Assembly (NCBI RefSeq): GCF_034479375.1
Contig: NZ_CP140155.1
Location: 1,736,001 to 1,800,000 of the forward strand
From: Rhodopseudomonas palustris
Lineage (GTDB): Bacteria; Pseudomonadota; Alphaproteobacteria; Rhizobiales; Xanthobacteraceae
DNA length: 64,000 nt
Direction of reading: 5' to 3'
The notes under the pieces are model-generated. The model ran no database searches. It saw only the letters and a program-made list of their open reading frames with translations, and was not told the DNA's origin. Positions 48,201 to 54,862 of the stretch are shown here, in pieces. The position numbers and the translations under genes are program-made. Positions within the stretch are counted from its first letter, which is position 1, and the number at the start of each line of letters is the position of its first letter.

Positions 48201-48735
48201 GGATCGACGACGGATACAGATACGGCATCAAGGCCGCGATGAAGGCGTGGTCGGACTGATGCGGCACGGTCGAGGATTTGGCGCCGTGATCGTCGCCGGC
48301 GAGGCACAGCACGCCGCCATTCTTGGCCGAGCCCGCGGCGTTGCCGTGGCGGAACACGTCGCCGCAGCGATCGACGCCCGGGCCCTTGCCGTACCAGATG
48401 CCCGTCACGCCGTCATATTGCGCGCCGGGCGACAAATTGAGCTGCTGGGTGCCCCAGATCGCGGTGGCGGCGAGATCCTCGTTCACGCCGGGCTGAAACT
48501 TGACGTTGTATTGCTCGAGATGCCGGCGCGCCGCGACGAGCTGCTGGTCGTAGCCGCCGAGCGGCGAGCCGCGATAGCCGGTGACGAATCCCGCGGTCTT
48601 CAACCCGGCGGCGCGATCGCGCCGGACCTGCGCCATCGGCAGCCGCACCAGCGCCTGAATGCCGGTGAGGAAGATGTGTCCCGAATGCTGGGTGTATTTC
48701 TGGTCGAGACTGATCGGTCCCTGGTCGATTCCCAT
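45253..48735 (-). CDS. ior: Indolepyruvate ferredoxin oxidoreductase, fused alpha-beta (IorA-IorB) type
   Basis: 1160 residues. The N-terminal half is the thiamine-diphosphate alpha chain: FLTGIQALVRLPMAQ, AGDDHGAKSSTVPHQSDHAF, CSGCPHNTST, then the TPP site MGGEGVPWVGIAPF and IFANLGDGTYFHSG. Near the middle is an iron-sulfur segment CEGCGDCSVQSNCI and CNKDYSCLKGFCPSF. The C-terminal gamma/beta part starts IAVGGVGGTGVLTIG and is followed by about 300 further residues. It oxidatively decarboxylates aryl-2-oxoacids (indolepyruvate, phenylpyruvate) to aryl-acetyl-CoA with reduction of ferredoxin. Long fused forms are usual in proteobacteria. The ATG at 48735 (MGIDQGP) is preferred to one 26 codons earlier. 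Confidence 0.94.
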   Translation of the reverse strand: MGIDQGPISLDQKYTQHSGHIFLTGIQALVRLPMAQVRRDRAAGLKTAGFVTGYRGSPLGGYDQQLVAARRHLEQYNVKFQPGVNEDLAATAIWGTQQLNLSPGAQYDGVTGIWYGKGPGVDRCGDVFRHGNAAGSAKNGGVLCLAGDDHGAKSSTVPHQSDHAFIAALMPYLYPSSIHEIIEMGLLGIAMSRYSGCWVGMKVITETVETTAEINLADEMTPFVIPNDFEMPPGGLNLRWPDDRYEQDRRLQDYKGFAAIAFARANKVNRITMDSPNARFGIMASGKSYEDVRQALRELGIDEQVAARIGLRLYKIGMPWPLEPEGVRDFAHGLEEIFVVEERREIVENQLKQQLFSTRDRPRVIGKMDEHEHRFLPFAQELSVAKVATSLVDRLLAMEIDPTIAEMLRAKADWFHGRDASQVQNVVPIARTPYFCSGCPHNTSTKVPEGSRALAGIGCHFMSLWMDRNTETFTHMGGEGVPWVGIAPFTDEKHIFANLGDGTYFHSGSLAIRQSVASKANITYKILYNDAVAMTGGQRHDGDLSPQQITYQLHAEGVRAIYLVSETPDAYPAGSIAPGTITRHRDELDAVMKECREIEGASAIVFVQTCAAEKRRRRKRGTLEDPPRRVMINAAVCEGCGDCSVQSNCISVEPLETELGRKRTINQSTCNKDYSCLKGFCPSFVTIDGGALRKRAPVDLGGLSDLPEPSSRPGLDKPYNIAVGGVGGTGVLTIGALLGMAAHIEGKASMILDMSGLAQKGGAVLSHVRLSDKPEYVTCSRIVTGTADVLIVADEVMAISKETISLCEQARTHGIVNTHLIPIADFIRNRDFDFQTRRVNSVLEGALRKDSAFLDFTKAAETLLGDSIATNMMMMGYAYQQGLLPLQAASIEQAIELNGVSIKMNTQAFNLGRLAAADPARLASLLQGADDTAPRKTQGEMSLDEIIAHRSAMLTAYQGKRLAMRYNDLVAKVRAAADAGGYGEELPRAVAINYAKLLAYKDEYEVARLLTQPAFEQQIRDQFEGDYKISFNLAPPILPGVDVTGRPKKRQFGEGMRPVFRLMAKLSFLRGTPLDPFGYHPERKLERDLIAGYEKDVGTVLQQLSPRSIDIAVELLSMPDRIRGYGPIKEKSVQDAKLRYAELVRDLVNPPDLPRQMAAE

Positions 48736-49044
48736 ACGGCCCTCATGACACGTTGGACCGCGCAACCATCCGGCCGCTCCTGCGGTCTTTGGAATCAGTC
48801 TATGCCGGTTCATGTGGCTGGCGCATCACAAAATACGGCGGATGCACTGCACGCCGAACTTCGCAGTTTCGTTCTCTTCTGCGCGCCGTGGACTTAAAGA
48901 TAACGTCGCGGAACCGCTTCTCCGCGAACGATCGTGTCCGACGCGCTGCAACAGGCGAAGCGACCAAGGCCATGCCGATCGAAATCGGCCGGGAACGGAT
49001 CAGGACGCGATGGATTGATTCCGCGATGACGAAAGGAGGACTTC
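48736..49044. other. Divergent promoter region, no gene seen
   Basis: 309 bp between the ior start (minus) and the small membrane protein gene at 49045 (plus). It must contain both promoters. GGAACCGCTTCTCC near 48910 resembles the -35 part of a general-stress (EcfG) promoter, but no good -10 partner was found. No ORF or RNA gene is recognisable. Confidence 0.4.
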
Positions 49045-49488
49045 ATGGCGCCACGCAATCCCAACGATCCTGTTCGGCCCGGCATGCAGGCCGACGATCG
49101 GCGGGCTCCGTCGCAGTTCGATCACGAACTTCAGGCCGATCCCGAATCGAAGCAAGGCCCGGCCACCGCAGGCCGGATTGCGGCGTTTGCCGTCGCCATC
49201 GTGGTGGTGTTCGCGGCGGTGTTCTACGGCCTGAATACGTCGTCGCTCGATCCGAAGGACGAGGCGATCGTGATTCCGAATCCGCCGGAAACATCCGCAG
49301 GCCAGACTGCGCAGACCGCGCCCGCCACCGATCCGGCTGCGCCGGCCGCGACGCCGGGCATCAATCGGCAGCCGGGGACGACCACCGGAGCCGCTCCATC
49401 GCGCGACAATGCGGCGCCGCCAGTGCCGCCGACGGCGGATGGCACGACATCGCCGACCGGCCCGGCCGGGTCCCAAGGAACGAAGTAG
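49045..49488 (+). CDS. Single-pass membrane protein with Pro/Thr/Ala-rich tail
   Basis: 147 residues. The first 40 are hydrophilic, then one transmembrane helix (about 43-62, IAAFAVAIVVVFAAVFYGL), and a C-terminal 80 residues rich in Ala, Pro, Thr and Gly, probably disordered and periplasmic. An excellent ribosome-binding site GAAAGGAGG lies 8 bp before the ATG. A perfect 12-bp hairpin follows the stop. Not a recognised domain family. The composition resembles small envelope or stress-response proteins in rhizobia; that is only a resemblance. Confidence 0.75.
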   Translation: MAPRNPNDPVRPGMQADDRRAPSQFDHELQADPESKQGPATAGRIAAFAVAIVVVFAAVFYGLNTSSLDPKDEAIVIPNPPETSAGQTAQTAPATDPAAPAATPGINRQPGTTTGAAPSRDNAAPPVPPTADGTTSPTGPAGSQGTK

Positions 49489-49517
49489 CACACAGTTTGA
49501 TCGGCGGATCGACCTGA

Positions 49518-49550
49518 GCAGCGGATGCAGCGATGCATCCGCTGCATTTC
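49518..49550 (+). terminator. Hairpin after the 49045-49488 gene
   Basis: GCAGCGGATGCA (49518-49529) and TGCATCCGCTGC (49534-49545) pair perfectly over a 4-nt GCGA loop, followed by ATTTCC. The T-run is short. Confidence 0.75.
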
Positions 49551-49691
49551 CATGCGCTGCGCATCGATCCTGGCCGCACGGCGGCTCTCGTCGAAACGAA
49601 GGCGTTCATGGCCTATTCACGGCGACTCGACTAGGTCGGCCCGGGGCACGGACGCGTGTTGCGCCGCGCCGCGGCAACAGAGGAAAACAAC

Positions 49692-49970
49692 ATGAAAGCC
49701 ATCTTCGCAGCGACCGTATTCGCAGCCACGCTTGTCGGCGCTGGTGCAGCCAGCGCGATTCCGCTGGCGCCGCTCGGCTCGTCCGCACCGGCCGACGTCA
49801 TTCAGGTCGCACAGGGCTGCGGCCCAGGTTGGGCCCGCGGTCCGATGGGCCGCTGCCGTCCGATGTATCGCCGTCCGCCGGTGGTCGTCGTCCCACCGCG
49901 CGTCGTCGCACCGCGCGTCTGCCCGCCGGGCTATTTCTGGCGTGCCGGCCGCTGCCTCCGCCGCTACTGA
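49692..49970 (+). CDS. Small secreted GCG_CRPN-type protein
   Basis: 92 residues. A signal peptide (about 1-22, cleavage after ASA) is followed by QGCGPGWARGPMGRCRPMYR, the GCG...CRP motif of the GCG_CRPN family, and a basic Pro/Val/Arg tail with two more cysteines (RVCPPGYFWRAGRCLRRY). Four cysteines suggest two disulfides in the periplasm. The family is abundant in Bradyrhizobium relatives and of unknown function. The ATG at 49692 follows GAGGA at 7 bp. A strong terminator is just downstream. Confidence 0.85.
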   Translation: MKAIFAATVFAATLVGAGAASAIPLAPLGSSAPADVIQVAQGCGPGWARGPMGRCRPMYRRPPVVVVPPRVVAPRVCPPGYFWRAGRCLRRY

Positions 49971-49993
49971 TCCGGATCGACGCCGCATCGACG

Positions 49994-50019
49994 AAAGCCC
50001 CGTTCGCGCGGGGCTTTTT
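49994..50019 (+). terminator. Rho-independent terminator after the GCG_CRPN gene
   Basis: AAAGCCCCG and CGGGGCTTT pair around a 6-nt loop and run into TTTTC. It is 24 bp after the stop. Confidence 0.9.
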
Positions 50020-50058
50020 CGTTTGCGACGACGAGCGTCGTTCGCCGGGCACGCCCGG

Positions 50059-50868
50059 TCAGCGGAACGCGAGCCGCAGCTTGCGCAGCGAATAGATCGC
50101 GGTGGCCGGGAACAGGATCGGCACGGTCCGGACGTAGTCCTGATAGTCCGGCTCGGTGCCGTAGCGTTCGTCCTGCTTGCGTTCGAGGCCGGCCGCCGCC
50201 GCCGTCATCAGCGCTTCGATGTACAACATCCCGAGCGTCGCCAGCAGCCACGCCGCGATCGTCGTATAGGCCGACAGGCCGGACAGCCAGACGCCGAACC
50301 AGAACAGCATCTCGCCGAAATAATTCGGGCAGCGCACCATGCGGTACAGCCCGACGTCGCAATAATGCGCCGGGTTGGCCAGCTTGTAGCGATATTTCTG
50401 CCAGTCCGCGACGCTCTCGATGACGAGACCGGCGACCATCACCATGACGCCGAGCGGCGTCGAGGCCGGCCAAGCGCCCTGCGCCTGCAACGACAGCGTC
50501 AGCAGCGCCGGAAGGAACAGCAGCGTGAACAGCAGGCTGACGCCGAGCCAGATCGCCACCTTCTGCCACAGCTTCACTCCGGCGGTGCGCCGCTCCGCAC
50601 CGGCGAGTTCTCTGGCATAGACCGGGTTGCGCTCGCGGATCGCAAGAAAGGCACCGAGCCGGACGCCGTAGACGAACAGCAGGCCGAGCTGCAGCAGCGT
50701 CCATCCCTCGACCGTGTCGTGAAACACCAGCCAGAACACCAGGCTCTGCGCCGCAATGGCGCCGGCATAGCAAAGGCTGACGAAGTAATACACCCGCCGG
50801 AAGCCCGGCGCCGAGACGGCCAGGCAGATCAGGAACGCAAGCCCGACAAGATGCCACGGAACTGTCAT
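50059..50868 (-). CDS. DUF1295 membrane protein (steroid 5-alpha-reductase-like fold)
   Basis: 269 residues with six or seven hydrophobic helices. The C-terminal third has the DUF1295/ICMT-like cofactor region: ADWQKYRYKLAN, LYRMVRCPNYFGEMLFWFG and ERKQDERYGTEPDYQDYVR. These residues resemble those binding NADPH in sterol reductases or SAM in isoprenylcysteine methyltransferases. The reaction is unknown; lipid or quinone reduction is plausible. The ATG at 50868 (MTVPWHL) is preferred to an in-frame start 23 codons upstream. It is convergent with the GCG_CRPN gene. Confidence 0.88.
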   Translation of the reverse strand: MTVPWHLVGLAFLICLAVSAPGFRRVYYFVSLCYAGAIAAQSLVFWLVFHDTVEGWTLLQLGLLFVYGVRLGAFLAIRERNPVYARELAGAERRTAGVKLWQKVAIWLGVSLLFTLLFLPALLTLSLQAQGAWPASTPLGVMVMVAGLVIESVADWQKYRYKLANPAHYCDVGLYRMVRCPNYFGEMLFWFGVWLSGLSAYTTIAAWLLATLGMLYIEALMTAAAAGLERKQDERYGTEPDYQDYVRTVPILFPATAIYSLRKLRLAFR

Positions 50869-51027
50869 ATCGACTCGCCTCGACTGGCCGCGTGATGCAA
50901 TCGCCGTCCGCCGGCATATTAGGCCGGCGGCCGACATGGCGCCACGTGGAAAACGGGTCGATGCGAGTGGCGAGGTCCGCCCGCTCCATCGTCACGCGCG
51001 CCGCCTCGCGAGCGATCGCGCCGCGGC

Positions 51028-51576
51028 TCACTTCTGTTTGCAGCGATGGCCGGGCACGCGGGTATCACACACTCGCGACGCATCGAACAGCCGGGCGAGC
51101 GCCTTGCGCTGCTTGGCATTGGGCTCGAAGCGGTGCGCCTTCTGCAACAGATAGAAATTCTCGCGGCCGCGCACGGCCTTCGACCAGATAACTTCGGACT
51201 TGCCGCCGTCCTTCGCCTTCGGACAGGTCTCGGTCCATGTGACCATCGGATAGAGGTTCTCGGTGCCGTCCTTGATCGTCTCGAAGGTCGCGCCCGGGCA
51301 TTCGGCCGCCGCCGCCTTTTCGGAGTGCGCCCGATAGTCGGCGGGCGACTGCTCGGCCTGCTTGAACAGAATCTGCGTCGTCAGCTTCTCGGTCCAGTTC
51401 GCCGCGCTCTGGCCGTCCGGAACCATCACCGCCGTGCTCGTCGTGTCGGTCTTGGACTCGGCCACGACCTTGAAGCCCTTCGGCGGCTTCAGCAGCATCT
51501 GCTCCAGGGCCTGCGCCGGCACGAGAGGCGCCAGCACGGCGGCGAAGGCGAGGACGGCGATAAAGCGGCGATGCAT
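51028..51576 (-). CDS. Secreted hypothetical protein
   Basis: 182 residues. A signal peptide (about 1-24, cleavage near AQALE) is followed by a compact domain with KPPKGFKVVAESKTD, NWTEKLTTQIL, ECPGATFETIKDGTENLYPM and a C-terminus with cysteines VCDTRVPGHRCKQK. Four cysteines in the mature part suggest disulfides. No family name recognised, but the pattern (short strands, NWTEKLTTQ) recurs in rhizobial periplasmic hypotheticals that I recall. It lies between a DUF1295 gene and a lipase gene, all on the minus strand with gaps of about 140-160 bp. Confidence 0.8.
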   Translation of the reverse strand: MHRRFIAVLAFAAVLAPLVPAQALEQMLLKPPKGFKVVAESKTDTTSTAVMVPDGQSAANWTEKLTTQILFKQAEQSPADYRAHSEKAAAAECPGATFETIKDGTENLYPMVTWTETCPKAKDGGKSEVIWSKAVRGRENFYLLQKAHRFEPNAKQRKALARLFDASRVCDTRVPGHRCKQK

Positions 51577-51714
51577 GAGGGCGAACCTGGGGAAGGACGG
51601 CGAACTGTGCCCGAGACCGCGGCCGTTTACAATATCGCGCACCGGCCCGGCAGCCGCAGCCTGCACCGGAGCGGAGCGATCGCCTTGGTCGTCACCGGCC
51701 GTCGGCCGGTTCAA

Positions 51715-52773
51715 TTACTTCCGGTTGATCCAGTCGACCAGGCGATAGATCCAGTTGTCGCCGGGATCGCTGCCGGGCGCATTCGGCAGCGGGCTCGCGC
51801 GCGCGGCCCACGCCTCCGGCGCTCCCGCGGTTTCGAGCAGGCCGGCGGCGAGATCCGCCATGTTGTGCCTGGCCACGACGCCGCCCTCGGCGCCGAAGCT
51901 GAACCGCACGGTGCGGATCTGCGGATTGAACGCCGCCACCGGATAGAGCTGCGTCATCAGGAACCGCAGATAGGCCAGCACCTCGCCGCGCTGATACACC
52001 CGGTCGATCAGCAGCCCGACCGAATTCTCCCTGCCCGGCACATCGGGGTCGTAATAGCCGGTGACGGTCGAGGGATCGAATGCGTAGACGAAGCGAATCC
52101 GCCCGTCCTTGTAGGCCGCCTGCTGCGCCAGCCCGCCGCCGAGCGAATGCCCGGTGGCGACGATCGTCGGATCGGCCTGTCCGTGCGCGGCCAGGGCGCG
52201 GTCGAGGATCGGCCCGATATGGCGCTGCACCTGCGCGTACTGATCGTAGTACGGAAGGAACCGCGTCACCCAGCGCAGATTGGCGATCCAGTCGTGCGCC
52301 TCCTTGAAGTCGGTGCCGCGGAACGCGACGACGATCTCGTTGCGCGCTTGCGAACCGAACACCTTGTAACCGAGCCCGCCGAGTGCCCGGCCGCCGCACT
52401 GCCCGTCGCCCTCCGGACACGGCAACGGCCCCTCACCCTGCTCGATCAGGGTCCAGTCGTCGAGCCAGCCATCGCGCAGTTCGGCGGTGATCCTGCTCCG
52501 CGAAGGATCGTCCGGCGCCGGGCGCTCCAGCAGTCCGTTCAGCTTCGGCGAACCGCCCGGTCCGGCCGGATCATAGGCCTGCAGCGCGAACAGCGCATAA
52601 GGCAGATAGTGCCCGGCATAGTTCGCAGACGGCAGATGCGCCGCACGAAAATCGCCGACCCGAATGAAGGCCTCGCCGGTCTTCTGCCGATAGCTGTCGA
52701 ACGAGCCGTGATAGTAAAGCCACCCGGCCAAGGCCGCTGCGGCGATCAGCAGGATGAGAAACAGGGCACGCAT
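51715..52773 (-). CDS. Class-3 lipase-family alpha/beta hydrolase
   Basis: 352 residues. The N-terminal hydrophobic segment (1-20) is a signal anchor. The class-3 lipase pattern is present: VVAFRGTDFKEAHDWIANL before the nucleophile, and ATGHSLGGGLAQQAAY with the catalytic Ser in the elbow. Downstream, FVYAFDPSTVTGY supplies a candidate Asp and ARHNMADLAAGL a candidate His. It is expected to act in the periplasm on lipid esters. No foldase gene is adjacent, as usual for this class. It is divergent from the higBA region. Confidence 0.88.
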   Translation of the reverse strand: MRALFLILLIAAAALAGWLYYHGSFDSYRQKTGEAFIRVGDFRAAHLPSANYAGHYLPYALFALQAYDPAGPGGSPKLNGLLERPAPDDPSRSRITAELRDGWLDDWTLIEQGEGPLPCPEGDGQCGGRALGGLGYKVFGSQARNEIVVAFRGTDFKEAHDWIANLRWVTRFLPYYDQYAQVQRHIGPILDRALAAHGQADPTIVATGHSLGGGLAQQAAYKDGRIRFVYAFDPSTVTGYYDPDVPGRENSVGLLIDRVYQRGEVLAYLRFLMTQLYPVAAFNPQIRTVRFSFGAEGGVVARHNMADLAAGLLETAGAPEAWAARASPLPNAPGSDPGDNWIYRLVDWINRK

Positions 52774-53064
52774 GGTTCGGCCCTCCCGGATCGAGCAATC
52801 AGTTTCGTCTCGAAATCGGAGCCGCCTACGCCATCGGCCGCGACGACAAATGCCGCGGAGGCGTTGCGCTCAGGCGGCGATCTTGTCCCTGTTCGCGGCG
52901 CAATTCCAGCGAAGTTGCGGAGGCGGCGCTACAACTAACGGCGGACAAGAGGCCCGAAATACCACGCGTCGGGGAGCCACGAGCCGGCTCACGCTTCGCC
53001 TATACTGGCCTTGCTTGCTGTCTCGAGATCTTCGCGAACCAGACAAACACGACGAAGCCTTGGG
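52774..53064. other. Intergenic, no gene seen
   Basis: About 290 bp between the lipase start and the higBA promoter. A plus-strand frame of about 100 codons here has an Arg-rich composition unlike a real protein and no ribosome-binding site. No tRNA or strong repeat seen. Confidence 0.5.
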
Positions 53065-53093
53065 TTGACTGAACGTATCGCACCGTGATACGC
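53065..53093 (+). promoter_or_regulatory. higBA promoter with overlapping operator palindrome
   Basis: TTGACT (53065-53070) is a good -35. GATACG (53087-53092), 16 bp later, is a modest -10. An inverted repeat CGTATC-GCACCGT-GATACG (53074-53092) covers the spacer and -10, where a repressor would block polymerase. HigA antitoxins usually bind such a site to repress their own operon. The toxin ATG is 24 bp downstream. Confidence 0.65.
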
Positions 53094-53116
53094 TTCCTCA
53101 CGATTTGGGGATCAGC

Positions 53117-53401
53117 ATGATCCGCAGCTTTCGTGGCAAGTTTGCTCGAACGATTCTGGTCGACCGGCGGGCGCCGAAGGGATTTCCCGCGGACCTGCTC
53201 GCGGTGACACGACGTAAGCTGGTTCAGCTCAACGCGGCCGGATCGCTCGACGACCTCGCGCTCCCTCCCGGCAATCGGCTGGAAGCGCTCCGCGGGGACC
53301 TCAAGGGGTATCATTCGGTCCGGATCAACGATCAATGGCGGATCGTGTTCCGCTGGAGAGACACCGCCCCGGAAGATGTCGAGATCGTCGACTATCATTA
53401 G
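53117..53401 (+). CDS. higB: HigB-type toxin (RelE/ParE superfamily)
   Basis: 94 residues. In type II systems HigB is a ribosome-dependent mRNA interferase. It begins [18 protein letters not shown] and has the family-typical [48 protein letters not shown] and the ending VEIVDYH. The basic residues and the last His match the HigB/YoeB-like active-site layout. The ATG at 53117 follows GGGG; a TTG four codons earlier is less likely. The toxin gene precedes the antitoxin, the standard order for hig loci. The next gene starts 12 bp downstream. Confidence 0.94.
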   Translation: MIRSFRGKFARTILVDRRAPKGFPADLLAVTRRKLVQLNAAGSLDDLALPPGNRLEALRGDLKGYHSVRINDQWRIVFRWRDTAPEDVEIVDYH

Positions 53402-53413
53402 CGCGAGGCCACG

Positions 53414-53752
53414 ATGACGAAGAAGCTTCCCCCTGTTCATCCCGGCGAGATTCTCCGCGAGGAATTTCTTCTGCCGATGAACGTGTCGCCCTATGCGGTC
53501 GCCGCGGCCTGCGGCGTGCCGCGCACCCGGATCGAACGGCTGGCGCGCCAGGAAACCCCAGTGACGGCCGACACCGCGCTTCGACTGGCCAAGTATTTCG
53601 GCACGACGCCGAATTTCTGGATGAACCTGCAGGCGCAGTTCGATCTCGAGGTCGCGGAGGATAATAGCGCTGAAGAGCTGAAGCGGATCAGGCCGAGAAA
53701 GGCGACATTTGCACGCCCCCTAACAGCGTTGATTGGTGCGAGGAGCAAATGA
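53414..53752 (+). CDS. higA: HigA antitoxin (XRE/HTH)
   Basis: 112 residues. It begins with the typical PPVHPGEILREEFLLPMNVS, then a helix-turn-helix (about 25-62, VSPYAVAAACGVPRTRIERL and TADTALRLAKYFGTTPNFWM), then NLQAQFDLEVAED. Most HigA proteins end soon after an IRPRKA-like sequence. Here about 15 more residues (ATFARPLTALIGARSK) follow, encoded at the junction with the AT-richer DUF2971 gene, whose ATG overlaps the higA stop by 4 bp. It neutralises HigB and represses the operon. The extension may be a consequence of insertion of the third gene. Confidence 0.93.
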   Translation: MTKKLPPVHPGEILREEFLLPMNVSPYAVAAACGVPRTRIERLARQETPVTADTALRLAKYFGTTPNFWMNLQAQFDLEVAEDNSAEELKRIRPRKATFARPLTALIGARSK

Positions 53753-54675
53753 GTCAAAGAACACAAACTGGGCTGCAATTCAGCGAGCTGGAAGAAAGCG
53801 TCATTCGTCATTCAGGCTGGAGCAACCCCGACGAATACCCTGAGTCGCTCTTTCACTATACGTCTAGCGCAGCGTTTCTTAATATCATTCAGAGTGGCGA
53901 GCTTTGGTTCTCTGACTTCAGGTACATGAACGACCTATCAGAGTTGACATACGGGGCGAAGCTCTTTCGCCAAATTATCGAGGATCAAAGCAGCACCCTT
54001 ACAGACTCGGACGAATCACACATTTTACTTGTTACATTGCAGGAGATCGAGCAAGCGAAATCCGCTACCGACATCTTCGTGTTTTGTATGTGCGAGGAGA
54101 ACAACCTGCTAAATCAGTGGCGCGTCTATGGCAAAGATACCGTACCCATCTCAATAGAATTCGCCACGCGTGGGTTCATGTTTGTAAATTGGTCACCCAA
54201 CGACTTCGACCTCGTACCGATGGTTTACCATGCATCTAAACAAACAGAGATAGTAAACAACGTTATTGAAGGCGGCCTCGAATACTTCAGGCATCACCGA
54301 AAGTACATATTAGCAAACCATCAGTCGCAGGTCGACTTCAGTCAGAAATTCGCCTCGCTATGCATAGATTGCTGCTCAACAATGAAGCACCCTCAGTTTG
54401 AAGTTGAGAAAGAATGGCGATTAGCGGTCCGATGGCCGCCGGGGCCGAGGTACCTTCGTGGCCAGAATTACCGAGCATCGCCTATCGGGATAGTTCCATA
54501 CTTGAAGGCGCGGCCTGACGATCAAAATATGCCTGACCGACTACCCATTAAGAGCGTCACTATAGGACCGTGCGCGCATCCCGAAATTCAACGACAGACG
54601 ATACATGACATCCTTTATCAGCATAATATGGCGGACAAGGAGGTCCACATGTCTGATCTACCAATCAGGGTCTAA
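53749..54675 (+). CDS. DUF2971 protein translationally coupled to higBA
   Basis: 308 residues, DUF2971 family, function unknown. N-terminal signature LFHYTSSAAFLNIIQSGELW with FSDFRYMNDLSE; middle FVFCMCEENNLLNQWRVYGK; C-terminal FEVEKEWRLAVRW and VTIGPCAHPEIQ. The HYTS...ILxxGxL...ND arrangement recalls the NAD-binding core of ADP-ribosyltransferase-like folds, a structural guess only. Codon third positions are markedly AT-richer than all neighbours, indicating recent acquisition. The ATG overlaps the higA stop (ATGA) and has GAGGAG just upstream, so it is made from the toxin-antitoxin mRNA. It may be an effector guarded by, or cargo of, the higBA locus. Confidence 0.85.
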   Translation: MSQRTQTGLQFSELEESVIRHSGWSNPDEYPESLFHYTSSAAFLNIIQSGELWFSDFRYMNDLSELTYGAKLFRQIIEDQSSTLTDSDESHILLVTLQEIEQAKSATDIFVFCMCEENNLLNQWRVYGKDTVPISIEFATRGFMFVNWSPNDFDLVPMVYHASKQTEIVNNVIEGGLEYFRHHRKYILANHQSQVDFSQKFASLCIDCCSTMKHPQFEVEKEWRLAVRWPPGPRYLRGQNYRASPIGIVPYLKARPDDQNMPDRLPIKSVTIGPCAHPEIQRQTIHDILYQHNMADKEVHMSDLPIRV

Positions 54676-54862
54676 CGGAATTGCTGTGCCGCGCCCCTTT
54701 GACAGCGTTTCTACTCAGTTCCAGCGTGCCCCTTTGCCCTCATATGAGCACCGTTCAAGTACCTTGATGACGAACTAGCCGTCCTTGTCTCGTTAACGAG
54801 CGCTCGCCTCCGTGGAGCACTGGGCAATATCTTCTAGAGATCGAATTGTCGTCTCTATCTCC

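Noticed and set aside
44983..48897. A plus-strand open frame of about 1300 codons opposite the ior gene
   Set aside because: It is the antisense shadow of a strongly conserved GC-rich gene. Its translation is Arg/His/Asp-rich without domains, whereas the minus strand encodes a recognisable enzyme.
52754..53068. A 104-codon plus-strand ORF upstream of higB
   Set aside because: It is Arg-rich without structure, begins inside the lipase start region and runs into the higBA promoter.
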